Source of the DNA: Cryptomeria japonica
Taxonomy: Eukaryota; Streptophyta; Pinopsida; Cupressales; Cupressaceae
Assembly (NCBI RefSeq): GCF_030272615.1
Contig: NC_081414.1
Location: forward strand, 911,775,009 to 911,839,008
DNA length: 64,000 bases
Direction of reading: 5' to 3'
Shown: piece after piece, positions 22,269-33,903 of the stretch
Position numbering within the stretch: the stretch's first letter is position 1
Layout of the letters: every line of letters begins with the position of its first letter
Position numbers and translations under genes: made by a program
The notes under the pieces: generated by a model
The model's input: only the letters and a program-made list of their open reading frames with translations
What the model was told of the DNA's origin: nothing
Database searches by the model: none

Positions 22269-23480
22269 ACAATAATTTCAATGCCCAATCCATTGATTCT
22301 ATTATAGGTCGGGTTGAACAAAGCTCTACTCAAATAGCTACTATCACCATTAAAGCACCTAATTATGTTCTCACTACTCGACATGGTTGACTCACCATCC
22401 AAGGAGCCTCGTCCTCCTCCACATATAAGTTAATAAATACATTATTATTGGCCAGTACTTAAAAAAAGCCATGGCACAAATGTATCTACTTTGAATCCCA
22501 TGCATACATAAAGAGGTCCTATATAAATCCCTTCAAGAATATTGTGTCCCTAATAACATTAACATTGATCAATTCCAAGTCATGATAGGAAACTTGTCTT
22601 CTCCAAAATCTCTCACATTCACCTCTAAAGATATTCCTTACATCTATCCATCTCACAACAAATAGCTTAATGTCAAAGCCTTTATCCATAAAACCAAGAT
22701 CAAATGTGTCTTAAAAGATGATGGATTAGGATTCAATCTTTATACCTTGAATATGATAAAATAATTAAGATGCTTTGATGATGTTGTTAATCTTTAAAAT
22801 AAGATTACAATCAAAGCCTATGGTGATGTTGAATATGAATCCAAATGTGTCATAAAGTTACCCATCCAAGCTGGACCAATAACAATAGAAACCACATGTC
22901 AAATTTTAGACATTGATCTCCCATACATAATCATTCTTGGTTACCCATGGATCCATGTCATGCAAGTTGTCTTATTCATGTATCACCAATGCATCAAATT
23001 CCCACACAATGGTGTTGTAGTAACAATACTTGCTAACCAACAACCCTATCAATACTACAAATTATTGCAAAACAACCATGTCCCTTCACAACATTTCCCA
23101 ACCAATAATAAAGCATCTTCTTCTTTCATGCACCTTGATTGTTCCTCACTAAAATATTCTTCATCCACTTCTACTACCATCTCTGAGATCAAGGCTAAAA
23201 TCAATGACATTGAGTGCAAAGAATATGAGTTGTATAACTCTTTTCTATGTTAAACAACTCTTGTCATCCCTTAAAATGTCTCCTCAACCTAAACCATCAA
23301 TAACCATATCTGAAATAAAAATTTGTAGTGCTCCCACATTCATGGTGGGGCACAATAGATAAGGAAACTATTGAAGAAGATATCTCATCCTAGCTACAAT
23401 GCTAACGAAGATGAAGCTCGCAAGTCTAAACTTGGTCCACCTGCAAAGATCTATCCTAAAGGTTTTAATATATGTAATGC
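22269..23480 (+). pseudogene. Element F gag end and protease region
   Basis: It continues F after the solo LTR. Readable segments are NINIDQFQVMIGNLSSP (about 22555), TFTSKDIPYIYPSH, then IKCVLKDDGLGFNLYTLN (about 22700), which is the degraded protease active site; related elements have an Asp-Gly/Asn-Gly-Ala core here. Next come TCQILDIDLPYIIILGYPWIH (about 22895) and an open frame 22960-23253. The sequence becomes unrecognisable after about 23480, and no RT follows. Confidence 0.65.
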
Positions 23481-25692
23481 ATGAAACACTGTTGGCTAAC
23501 AAATTTTCCACCTAACTCTATTTTCTCACACCCAAATAAATGGCAATTGAAACCATCAATTGAGTTAAGTGTAATGATAATTTACACCTACTCTCTTCTT
23601 AGTTAACAAGGTGCAACTATTTTCAAATAGAATGTCATAAAACAAAAACTATGGATGCTTTTAACCAGAAAGCAAAGGAAAGGCAGAGCTTTTAACCAAA
23701 AATATTTAAAAGGGACTAATTAATAACTAAATTTAGAATAAGATAGAATACAAAGATTCTATACTAGATAACCAAATTACAACAAAGTCTAATTAAATGG
23801 CTGTGATAATATCCATTCAAAGATGAATTATTCACAACAAATACTCAAATATAAAATTTAAATCACTTCTGAAAATAATAAGAAATTATCTAAATAGAGG
23901 TGCATTCCATGTAAGAAGAATTAACCATTATATCATTGTAACTCAAATTTTTATGACTCTCAGGAATTAATTCAAATAATTTTCATTAATTGCTTCTTCA
24001 ATAATTGTATTACATCATCTCCTTTTTTATCTTTCTCCTTATTTATAATAGGTTTTAATAACTATTATCAGAGGTAACGGCTTCTTGAGGATAACCATTA
24101 CAAAGATAGTTAAACATGACTTCAAGAAAAATGACCCTTGCAAAGCTATGTCACGTTCTTCTCCAAACATTCGGGTGGACATGTGTCTTCCTCATTTACA
24201 TTCTTCATACTGTCAAGGTCATATCTTTCTCTTGGTGGCATCAAAAAGGACCAAAATTTCAAGCATAATAAGTAGTCAATCAGAAGAGTTTCGTAGTACT
24301 GGAATTCAATAGTGAGTTTGTAAAGGCTCGAGAGAAATGCATTGCACAGGACCACGAGAGGAAAATTTAAGGCCTTCAAGACAACATGCCTGGAGAGAAC
24401 ACCCTAAAGAGGTGAGGGTAAATAAATGGGATAAATTGCTTCTAACCTATCTCTTTGCTTCTCGAGAACCTCCTTTGTGATATGAAAAAAATCCTGAGCT
24501 CTTGTCATTGCATGTTCGAGATGAAAAATAAGTTAGAAAGATGGTGCTCATTTTCAAGGATCAAAACACAAAATGTATTTAATTTAAGTGGCTAAGGTAC
24601 TACAACTTCTCTTGAAAATTGTGTTAACACGCTTCTCATGTCTTCTACCATCGGTTGGTTATGAATAAACTGGATTGGGTAACGTCACAAAAAGACAGTG
24701 TCTCGAGAGCCAGAAATGCTTTGAGTTGAGCGGTACAAAAAATGTTGAACTACTAAACTAGGCTAGCAAAGGATACACAAGTTCCAACATTTCTCGATTG
24801 GCTGAGTACAATAATTCATCCATCATGAAGACTGACAATGTTTTGAGGAGGGTCGAACATTTGATGATTTCTTGAACTTGTGAACCCAAGGGAAAGGTTT
24901 GGGGACATGTTACCCTACCTACGAGGTACAAAGGTTCAATGAAATCTTTACTATAAACAAGACTTCACAATGTTAACTAAACATGTCGGGGCAAAGAGTG
25001 ATATATGAACTTGGATTTTAGGCTTAAGGCGGGAAAATGAAAATTTCAAAAATTGAGGTAACAACAAGTTTTGAAGGGGGACAAGAATTGGACAGGACAT
25101 AGAGAATCTAGAACACTCATCTAGAGGTCTTATCCATTGGGCACCAGAGTCAAAATAGGAGGATGAGGGAAATCTAGTACAACATCAAAACTAGCAAGCC
25201 AAAATAGGAAATCAAAATAATAGGGCAAGAAAATCCCACCTCAAGAGGTGCCTAAAATTACTTAACGAGCCCATCAATAGGCTAATAAAAGTACGATCCC
25301 CTGCGTAACAATGGATTGTGGCCAAATTATGAGATTGAACACAACTACCATAATGTGGTTGCTTCAATGCCCAATTTTAGATTGATGGAGTGTTGGAACC
25401 TTTCTGGCACATATTCAAGCGCGAACAACCACTTTTTGTTATACTTCACTTCCATAACGACTCCATATGTAACATTTGTGAAATAATCTAGTTTTGTATC
25501 AGTCACAACTTCAATAAATGCAAAGTATCAAAACTCAAACATCCTTTTTGTAAGGTGCAAATTGAGGAAACCCCTGGACATGTGTATGTTTGCCCTGATT
25601 TGGAAAACATTCTAAAAGCATAGGATCTAGTCTGAATGTAATAATTTCTTCATTTCTTGTACCAAGGAAATCATCACTAGGATACAAGTAAA
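23481..25692. other. Unassigned AT-rich stretch
   Basis: About 2.2 kb without a recognisable gene, LTR or tandem repeat. Small open frames on both strands (for example 24085-24312 +, 24146-24379 -) show no motif. It may be decayed transposon sequence, possibly the downstream part of the 25693-27240 relic. Confidence 0.3.
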
Positions 25693-27240
25693 TCAAAAAG
25701 GCAATTTACCCATACTTTCATCAGACTCCATTATCTGATCATTACATTCTTTAGTTTTATCTTCACTTGCATAAATTTCTTTTAATAAACCAACATCATC
25801 GGTAATAGAGAATTTAAATAAAACCTTTTTACATTGTGTAACATCTCCTTCAAGAAGGGAATATTTGAAAGTAGAAGGATACACTACCTCATGTTATGGC
25901 TCTTTCCTTCTATCTTTTTCATCAAGGAACTTCAATGTTGGATATTCAAACAAAATGTAAGGATTTGACTATTTTATTTCTTTTATATCAACTTCATCAA
26001 TCATGGAAAACAATATCATCAAAGACAAAAACCTCCAAAGTTGAGCTATGATCCGAAAACCTCCTTGCAGCCTTACCAAAAATTATTTCTACCATTTGAT
26101 CCTCTTCACTAATATCAAAAATAAAGGTTTTTGATTTTGGAAGAAATAAAGGTATAGATATAGCACCAGGTCTTAAGAGGAACAACTTCCATCAAACTCT
26201 AAGGTCTACAATTCATTTGACAAACTAGAATCGATTGTGTCAACACTCTTTTCAGTAATGGAAGTGAACATAGAAGCATCAGGGCTCGTATCAACATACA
26301 AAACCTCGAACCTTGGGTCTCCAAATTTTAATACTCTAAATTTTTCGTTGGGTTCTAGCCTAGGCGAACCTTTTTTCTGTCTATGGGTATGGTAACATAA
26401 GACTAGTCCATTTGAAATCTCTCCCCCTATGTCTTTACAAAACATTCTACTTAACAGCATCTTGTAGCTTGCAGAAATGTCAACAAATAGGATGGTGAGC
26501 TTCAAACGCCTTTTAAGAAATAAGGCTAAAGCGGCTTGAGCATATTTGGTCTAGCCTAAGATGGGTACCTCAAAGGAGTCCATGAAGTAGAATTTTCCAT
26601 GAGAAGAAGTGATTTTTAAACCAAGGGCTTTGACTTCTTGAGTAGGCATAACATTATCAGAAGCTCCCAAGTCTATCACGCAATTGCTCAATCTACACCC
26701 ATTTATATAGAGAGATACAAAGAAAGGATCTAGATTTTCAAGACCTTTGAGAATAGAAGAAGTTGAACGAGAGTTTGAGAAATTTTGTGTACCAACGGTG
26801 TTAGGGCCTTCATCAAACACTTGGATGTTTAAAGGAGAGCGTAAAGGCTCTTCTCTAATAAACCTAAGAAGCCTATACAATTCAATGGGGCTTAGTTTAA
26901 GATATTCAACTTGGGAAATCTGAATTTTAGTATTTTTGTATGATTCCACGATATCAAAAGATGAAATGGTTTCATAGGAACAAGAGTTGGGAGATACCTT
27001 GACAGAGTTTTTCTAATTTTCTATGACTCTTTGTCTTTATGGTTCCAAGTAGAACCCTTTGATAGGATGAATTTTGGACAAGTTAAGATGTCATTGCTCT
27101 ATCCTTTGGACTACTTTTCCCTTCTTTCAGTGTATTGTCCTCTAGTAAATACAACACAATTAGAACCATCTACCTGGGTATATATATCTTCCCCCTTTTC
27201 AAATTTAGACATAATCAAATAAATTAATAATAGTATCGGC
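25693..27240 (-). pseudogene. Antisense Ty3 protease/linker relic (element G)
   Basis: Read on the - strand, an open stretch 26949-26551 contains LYINGCRLSNCVIDLGASDNVMP, a retropepsin active site with the D-S-G-A core changed to D-L-G-A. Downstream, SYKMLLSRMFCKDIGGEI and LEPNEKFRVLKFGDP are typical of the segment between protease and RT in plant Ty3 elements. Upstream, KFEKGEDIYTQVDGSN belongs to the end of gag. RT is absent. Stops lie near 26548 and 26203, and there is a frameshift near 26190. No LTR could be tied to it. Confidence 0.65.
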
Positions 27241-29320
27241 ATCTATGAGAGCTCTTCCTCTACTTGATATTCATCTTGTTGATCATTTGTTGAGATTATT
27301 TGCATAAACCTTGTCATTTCAGTATTGGCAAATGTTGTTATTGACGTCAACTAGGGCAAGTTGCAGTTGCAGAAGAGATGAGATGAGATGCAAAATGGAT
27401 CGATGATGTACAAAAGTGTTGAGTTTATGTGTCTTAGACCTGGAATTATCGTTCTACACTAGCCTTATAATATCTTGGATTCATCAGGTTTGATCCATGT
27501 AAGTTGCAGATTGAGAAATGCTCAAAATTCATATGTTTGGCAGTTTTCAGCAAGACACCTTTCTATCTCAGTGACATCCCTTTGTTTCGGTGTGACTTGG
27601 TCTATCTCTAAGATAATTCTTAGGCTTCACAGATCTTTCAATGCTACACCGATAAAACTTCTTCCTTGTTGTGACGATTGTTGTGTCTTGATGACATCTG
27701 TTTTTTCGATATAACTTGTGTGGTATCTAGCCGACATAGTTTGATTTCAGTGTGAGAAGGAATTTTGATAAGACCGTTTTTGGTCTGTGCATAACACATA
27801 AGGTTTACCAATATGCTTTCCTTGTGTGGGGCCCTTGTTGGTGTGGTGGTTCTTGTTCCTATGGTGGGACCACTACTGGGTCCATGTCGCCCCCGTGTTC
27901 ACTGGCATTCTATTGGCGACCACCCATTGGTCATCTTGTGCCACGATCTACTTGTGTGGGTCCCTCAGTGATATGGCTCTCTTCTTTCATTGTGACCCTT
28001 TGTTTTGTCAAGACCAAATTTGATCCATGTAGAACATATATGCTATGTCGATATGCCCCCCTTTGTGTGTCCAGGCCCACTTCACCCCAGTGTCCACTTG
28101 CATCATGTTGGCGATCGTTGATTGGTCCACGCACGCCAAGGTCTATTCATGTGGGACCCCCAATAGCATGATGGCATGTCCCTGTGGTGGAACCACTACC
28201 GGGCCCACTTCATCCCATGTGATAAGAGATTTTCGTGTGGCACCCACTGATTTGTCTACCCTGGTAGTAACTTGATCTTTGAGGGGCCCCTCCTCTTTTC
28301 ACTGTGACTTTTCCTTTAAGCATGTCATGAAAAGCCTCTCACCAGCTCCTTTGTGCTACACCAAAACGGCCTACTTTCAGTGTGACAGGTGTTGTGTCTT
28401 AACAACAAGACATGCTTTTGGTATAACATGGCACTTCACCATGACATCAAATTGTCCTTGCAGACCCTTCAAGCTACAGTGATAAAACACTGGATGCAAT
28501 TTTTGATCGAATGGAATGATTTCAATGTTATAGATGCAGCTCAATAGTTGAATTGTCCACATGGGGAGATTGATCGAGATTGACTCAATGACACAGAAGG
28601 AGATTTTGATGTGGTGGCACATGAAGAATGATTGAAATCCCATTGCTTCCAGAGATGATGAACATAAATAAAGTAGTTCTCATCCAATCAGAGTAGGCCA
28701 CAAAAAAATGATACTACATTTAATGAAGATATTGTTGCAAATAGTTTAGGGGATCAAAAATGAACCGAGATCTATAGTCAACAAGTTCACATGGCCATGA
28801 GGACAATAGGATTTTCCAGTTGACATGACATCTAGGTAGATAAGCGAATGAAAATTACTAAATGTAGTAATCTACTCTCAGAGGTTGATCCAAGAATGGA
28901 AAGAGATGAAATTAATTTCAGCAGCTAATCAAATTGTGAGGAAGATAACCTAAATATTCGAGAAGATATTTTTAAATTCAGTTTTGGAGGAAAATCAATA
29001 ATGTACAGATATGACCAAAAGAAGATAATTTTTTTTTTTTTGGGGGGGGGTGTTATGACTGAGATGGGAGAGATGAGCTGGTAGAGATTTTGAGGGTGTA
29101 TTCCAAGTGTGTCTGTTGGAGTCTAGAAGAGAGTTGTAAAAAATAGTGGTGAGAAATTCAGAAGTAGAGTCACAGAAAATAGAGAAGGAAGTTGCAGACC
29201 AAAATAAAGAAGGGTGTACATCTTGAGAAGAAGTGAGTTGCACAAAGAGAGTGTGCAGAAGCAAGTAAAAAGAGTGAAGTAAAGAAAGATAGCAGAATTG
29301 TTGGTGTAATTATTTATTCA
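27241..29320. other. Unassigned region, possibly decayed LTR, with diverged direct repeats
   Basis: A TGTTGTTATTGACGTCAAC word at about 27333 resembles Copia-type LTR starts, but no partner was found. Blocks at about 27880-27975 and 28075-28170 are diverged copies of each other (about 195 bp apart), and 27845-27885 resembles 28172-28215 (GTGGNNCCACTACYGGG). The local GC content is higher than around it. 28480-29320 shows nothing beyond a 13-T/9-G homopolymer junction at 29029-29050. Confidence 0.35.
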
Positions 29321-30787
29321 TGTTGGATAGTGTATGCGGGAAAATCGGTGCAATGAAATGAAAATTACAAAATTCAATGACTTGCCCACACACAAATGGG
29401 ACTCTTGGTGCAAGCTATGGAGCTATAAGGAATAGCTCAACTTCCCAAGGGGTGTTCCATTGTTCTCTATCTCACAAGACCCCTCAAGCCAATGCCTTTG
29501 CTCTCAGATCACTGAGCAAAGTGACTTAGGGATGACAATCATGAGAATGAGGGATGCTTTTAATCAATCTTAATATGAATGCAATCCTATCTATGCATGA
29601 TTTTAACAAATATGAATTAAACTAGTGATGATAAGATGAAGAGATTAGTAAAAGACTATCCTAACATGATATACTAGTTTATATGATTAAGTATGATGAT
29701 AGAAATGATTCTAAAATGTTTATTAGACTATTTCTATTTCAAAGAGAGATTAAATGCTTGCTAAAAATGAGTATAAGTGAGATGCTAAAGACTTGGATGA
29801 TTAGAATGAGGAAATAAGGGTTCTATTTATAGGAAAAATAGAGCAATGGATGGTCAAGATTGGATGAGCTTATCAAGGGTCGGGATTGAAAGTTATCAAT
29901 CCATGTTTACAATTCTCACCAATGAAATGGTGGCAATTGTCAATATAAGACTCCTTGAGAGGAGATGTCAGAAGCATTAAATGCTTGAGAAGACCTCATT
30001 GTTACCTTAGGAGGTAAGGGTTAAGGTTAGGTTAAGATTACCCATTGGATAAAGCTTCTACCCAAAGGATAAACCCTTGTGAAAGGGTTAAAAGAACAAC
30101 CATGGTCAAAACAATGAATGCTTGATTAGACCCTATGGTTAGATGAGGGTTGAGTTAGGCAAAAAGTCTCTAACCATGCCACAAAGGGTTAGTTAACCAT
30201 TAATGGTTTTGAAGACTTTGGGGACAAATTTGTAAGAGTCCTTCCAAATTTGGGGGTATTCAACAAGTTAGCTTGTTGAAGGCATGAAGGCTTTAATGCC
30301 TTTGGAAGAATTTACTCCAAATTTGAAAAGTGGCATCCTCAAATTTAGGGAAAGGGGATAATTGAGAGGTTTTAGGCTAATTGATTAGGATTAGATGGGT
30401 TCTAGAAGAATTTAGATACGAGGTTTAAGAGACAAGTGGGAGATGTAGGATTTTGCAAGTGGGTGGGGAAAATAGAATTTAATTAAAATAAATTACTTTA
30501 TTTCAATTTTGGTTTGCAAGTGGAGGATATAAATAAATTAGATTTATTTATTTGGAGTGAATAATTTAATTAAAAGGAGAGATGAGGGATTTAATTAAAT
30601 AAAATGATATTCAATTTAATGACATGAAAGGCTTAGGTAAATTTAAATAAATAAATTGAATAATTTATTTAATCAAATAGAGGAATGTGAGTGATTTAAT
30701 TAAATTAGATTTAACTAAATAGAGGAATGAGAATAAAATGAGCATTAAATATTCATTTAGGAATGTGGTCATTTTTATGCGTCTACA
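29321..30787 (-). repeat. Element E 3' LTR
   Basis: On the - strand it starts TGTAGACGCATAAAAATGACC at 30787. It is related along most of its length to the solo LTR 20797-22268, including the CTATAAATAG box at 29823-29832 and the following AGCAATGG block. The left limit (TGTTGGATAG at 29321) is a guess, because its target duplication lies outside the window. Confidence 0.7.
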
Positions 30788-30806
30788 TTTTGCCCGTCTT
30801 TGAAGT
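30788..30806 (-). promoter_or_regulatory. Purine tract next to the E 3' LTR
   Basis: On the - strand CTTCAAAGACGGGCAAAA ends directly at the TGTAGACGC LTR start. The position fits plus-strand priming. It fixes the orientation of E. Confidence 0.6.
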
Positions 30807-31126
30807 GTCGTGTGTGCACATGTTGAATCAAAGAAAATAGATGTGTCATTAAAATTTGATCAATGTGATGTGGTGTATCGAGATGTAGATGTCATGCCCC
30901 AGATTTGATAAATGGTATTGATAATGCCCCCTCGGGAGATGAATCAAAAAATTTGAAAATTTGATTGATTTTGAGAATTTGTTGTAGATTTGATCGCATT
31001 TGAAAATTGTCCATGCTTAATGTGTGCTAATTGATTCATCTCCCAATAATGATGTTTGTTAGGGTTACAAGTGAAAGCCTGAGCAAAATAAATGCCCCAC
31101 CTACTAACCCTAATTTTCTTTTACCC

Positions 31127-31134
31127 TATAAAAA
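31127..31134 (+). promoter_or_regulatory. Candidate TATA box for the + strand PMD gene of E
   Basis: CCCTATAAAAAGG lies on the + strand, upstream of the PMD remnant and opposite to pol. A short frame starts ATG 31210 (MLVPYASHQLERVCRYRR). It is the only clear TATA-like word in this interval. Inference only. Confidence 0.4.
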
Positions 31135-31370
31135 GGTGAAAAGTGGTTTTATTTGCATCATTTGTGCTCGTTGACTTTAGAAAAAGTGACATTTGGAGAG
31201 AGAGACAAAATGTTGGTTCCCTATGCTTCTCACCAATTGGAGCGCGTTTGTCGATATCGGAGGCCCGCCACGTATGGTCCACCTATAAGTCATTTAATTT
31301 TGGCCCTTTTTGCTTTTTGTTTTGTCGATTTTGAGCATGTTTTTTATTTTTTGTTTCGGATTTATACATG

Positions 31371-31750
31371 TTAGCGCGTAGGGTATGCATCTTAGCGCAT
31401 ACGATAAAATCACTAGCGTGTCGGGGTTAGGTTTCGTAGCGCGTAGATAGTGTAGGCTAGCGCATTAGGTCATTTTAGCGCATAGGGCTAACAGGCTACT
31501 GCATAGCGGGGAAAGCGTAGCACATAGGTGAAACCTAGCACATAGGGTTAGCAGGGTAGCGCAATGGGAGAAAAGGGTAGCGCATAGGTGAAACCTAGCA
31601 TATAGGGTAAAGATGGCGGCGCATGGGTAGAACAGGGTAGCGCATAGGAAAATTTTACCGCATAGGGTAAAGTTTGCAATGCATAGAGGTGTTTGGCTAG
31701 CGCATAGGTGGCAGCTTAGCACATAGACAAAAAGTCTTAGCGCATAGGCA
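31371..31750 (+). repeat. Array of about 19 TAGCGCATAGG units, period about 20 bp
   Basis: The core TAGCGCATAGG, with variants TAGCACATAGG and TACCGCATAGG, recurs at about 31372, 31392, 31413, 31436, 31457, 31475, 31495, 31517, 31535, 31556, 31577, 31595, 31616, 31637, 31655, 31676, 31697, 31717 and 31737. The filler between cores is 8-12 variable bases. No long frame is preserved. It lies in the E segment between the 3' LTR and the PMD ORF. Confidence 0.9.
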
Positions 31751-32062
31751 AAAAATGCAGTGTTTTTAGGAGGAAAATAGGATGTTGTGAGGTAATTTTA
31801 GAGGAATGAAGATAGGTTGGAGTGAGTAGGTGTCTGCCAAGTGTTCCCAGATGGGTGCGATAGCCAATCTGTGTGTCTGTTGTGATGATATCCGATTCTT
31901 GATAGATTGTGAAATCGATTTTGTTGTTGAAGTACCAAGCTGATTGATTTGAATGATGATCCTTGTTTTATCTTTTTGATTTGGATCTTTGATGTTTTCC
32001 TTGTTATTGAATGTGATCTCCGATATGGGTTCCAATTCTTGACTTCCAATATGGTTTCTGAT

Positions 32063-33258
32063 TGTTAGGCCCAATATAGAAAGCTAATGTACTGAGAGGG
32101 GAGGGGTGAATCAGTACTCCAAAACTTCTCCTTTGTAATAACCTTACTGTTATGCATAAACAGAATAGTGCGGTAACATAAAATAAAAGTATAATCAACA
32201 GATAACAATCATACATGATTCACTCCATAACACATATATTTTGGTCACGCAGAAACTCTTGGTTAGAGAGAAAAACTGTGATGGGGATGGCACCCACAAC
32301 TTCACTACTGCAATAATAAAGAATGCTCGGTTAGAGCTACATTTAGCTATTTCTGATAGCTTACCCTATTAGGAGTATTAAGGTCAGTTAGATCTACCTT
32401 ACTAAAGGATTTTTACAACACTATATAAGTGTAGCACCTGGTTAAAGGATTTACAATTTATAGACTTGGTTAGAGTCTTTTACCTTGTTAAAGGTTTCTC
32501 TTACAACTTCAAAATATTACAATATAATCAATACAAATATCTACAACTTTACGTCTGAAATGTTAAAGCAGATTCTATGTGCTCTGAATAAGATTACCTA
32601 GCTTGCAGCATACCTCAGTAACCCATAATGAAACTCGGTAAACCCTTATGTTTACTATGTTCTTCGACTGTTCATTGATAACCTACTCGATGACCTCTCC
32701 GTGTCTCTGTAACAGTCTTCCTTCATGTATACACATTGCTATCTCATTGCATCTCTTATCACATCATATCATGTCATATATCTAACCCTAGAATCATGTT
32801 GTATATATAGATCTCTTACAGCGGTGATCTGATTCATTGCTTCGATCTTACAAAAAGATTCTTCGAATGAATAACTAAACAAAATATCTCATAGGTTAGA
32901 TTGGCCTTGTAATCATACACAATCTCATAGTGCAATTTCCAATGCAGAAACGGTTAGATGTGCCTCGATCTTGTAACACGTTTTCATGTGCATGTCTAGG
33001 TTCAATGTATCTAGTAAAACATTTCACTCGGTGAATATCAACTCAGTGAGTTAACTTTACCACTCAGTAGCCATGAACCTTTACTCTATAAACAGCTCAG
33101 TGAATACTATGTTCTATGACTACTTTCTTCAGTAACCGACTAGACTGTTCATATCGACTTCTCTGTGTGTACCGACTGCATGATTCGGTAATACTAACCG
33201 ACTAGAATATAGTATGACTTTGGATATGAAACTAATGGCAATTTGATAAGTAGTAATA
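32063..33258 (-). repeat. Element B 3' LTR
   Basis: On the + strand it runs TGTTAGGCCCAATATAG...GTAGTAATA. The last bases are mutated relative to the other LTR (GTAGTAACA). It is preceded by CTGAT. It differs from the 5' LTR by a few per cent by eye, so the insertion is not recent. Confidence 0.9.
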
Positions 33259-33622
33259 ATCTCCCCTTTTGACATTAGTTGAGATGTTTGACAAAAACTA
33301 CTTACAAAGTCATAACTCAAAAAAAAACTATATACTTGACAAAATGACTATACTTGACAATATGTACAATAGTCAATAGTATATGCAGATATACTCCCCT
33401 TATCATTATCCTGTACATAACTCTGAATTTTGCATGTTCAGTTCTGTTATGTCCTTGTGTGCTCTGAATGCTCTGTATATTATGCACGGTATACTCCCCT
33501 TGTATACAATACTCAAAATTGTGTTATCAAAACTGTACTACTCTCCAAGTGTAGAATTACTCCCCCTTTGTTGGGCTTTCCTCTATGTAGTAACATAATA
33601 TTACTCCCCCTTTTTGACAAAC
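33259..33622 (-). promoter_or_regulatory. Element B purine tract and its reiterations
   Basis: On the - strand GTCAAAAGGGGAGAT abuts the 3' LTR. Related tracts occur at about 33390 (AAGGGGAGTAT), 33491 (AAGGGGAGTAT), 33560 (AAAGGGGGAGTAAT) and 33602 (AAAAAGGGGGAGTAAT). The first is the probable primer for plus-strand synthesis. The others lie just beyond the ORF2 stop. Confidence 0.6.
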
Positions 33623-33903
33623 ATTAAAAACTTAATTTGCATCCGGAGGCGGTAACTGATCAAAAATAGTCTTATACTTGGTCTGGGTGTCAGTGAGGGT
33701 GACTGAGAGTGAGTCCTTGAGACTTTCCATTAATGAGTTATGTGCTTGAATATCAGATAAGAGTGATATCAAACCATCAAGAGTGTTTCCCTCTTAGGTA
33801 GTTGATAAGCTTGTAGCTCGGTTGAGCTGCTCTTGGACTGATGAGAGATGAGGAAGGAATAATGTTTGAAGGGTCATTATATCCATCCTAATTTTATGCT
33901 CTT

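Larger units (their letters stand above)
12612..23480 (+). mobile_element. Element F: decayed Tat-like Ty3 element with nested insertions
   Basis: A + strand 5' LTR (TGTAGGGTCTTAAATTG at 12612) is followed by a leader with 25-bp repeats, a gag frame from 14584 and protease-region sequence ending near 23480. Its proteins align motif by motif with element E (PKFDKY near the gag start, and LDIDL followed by PWIHVMQ after the protease). RT and everything downstream are missing. The body is interrupted by an antisense Copia-type LTR, element D and a solo LTR. It carries many stops and frameshifts. Confidence 0.75.

Noticed and set aside
29029-29050. 13-T/9-G homopolymer junction as a possible functional site
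   Set aside because: Homopolymer runs of this kind are prone to sequencing error, and no neighbouring element uses it as a boundary.
31371-31750. Regular short repeats with variable filler resemble a CRISPR array
   Set aside because: The cores are 11 bases and degenerate, the filler is 8-12 bases, and the setting is a plant retrotransposon without cas genes. It is a tandem repeat.
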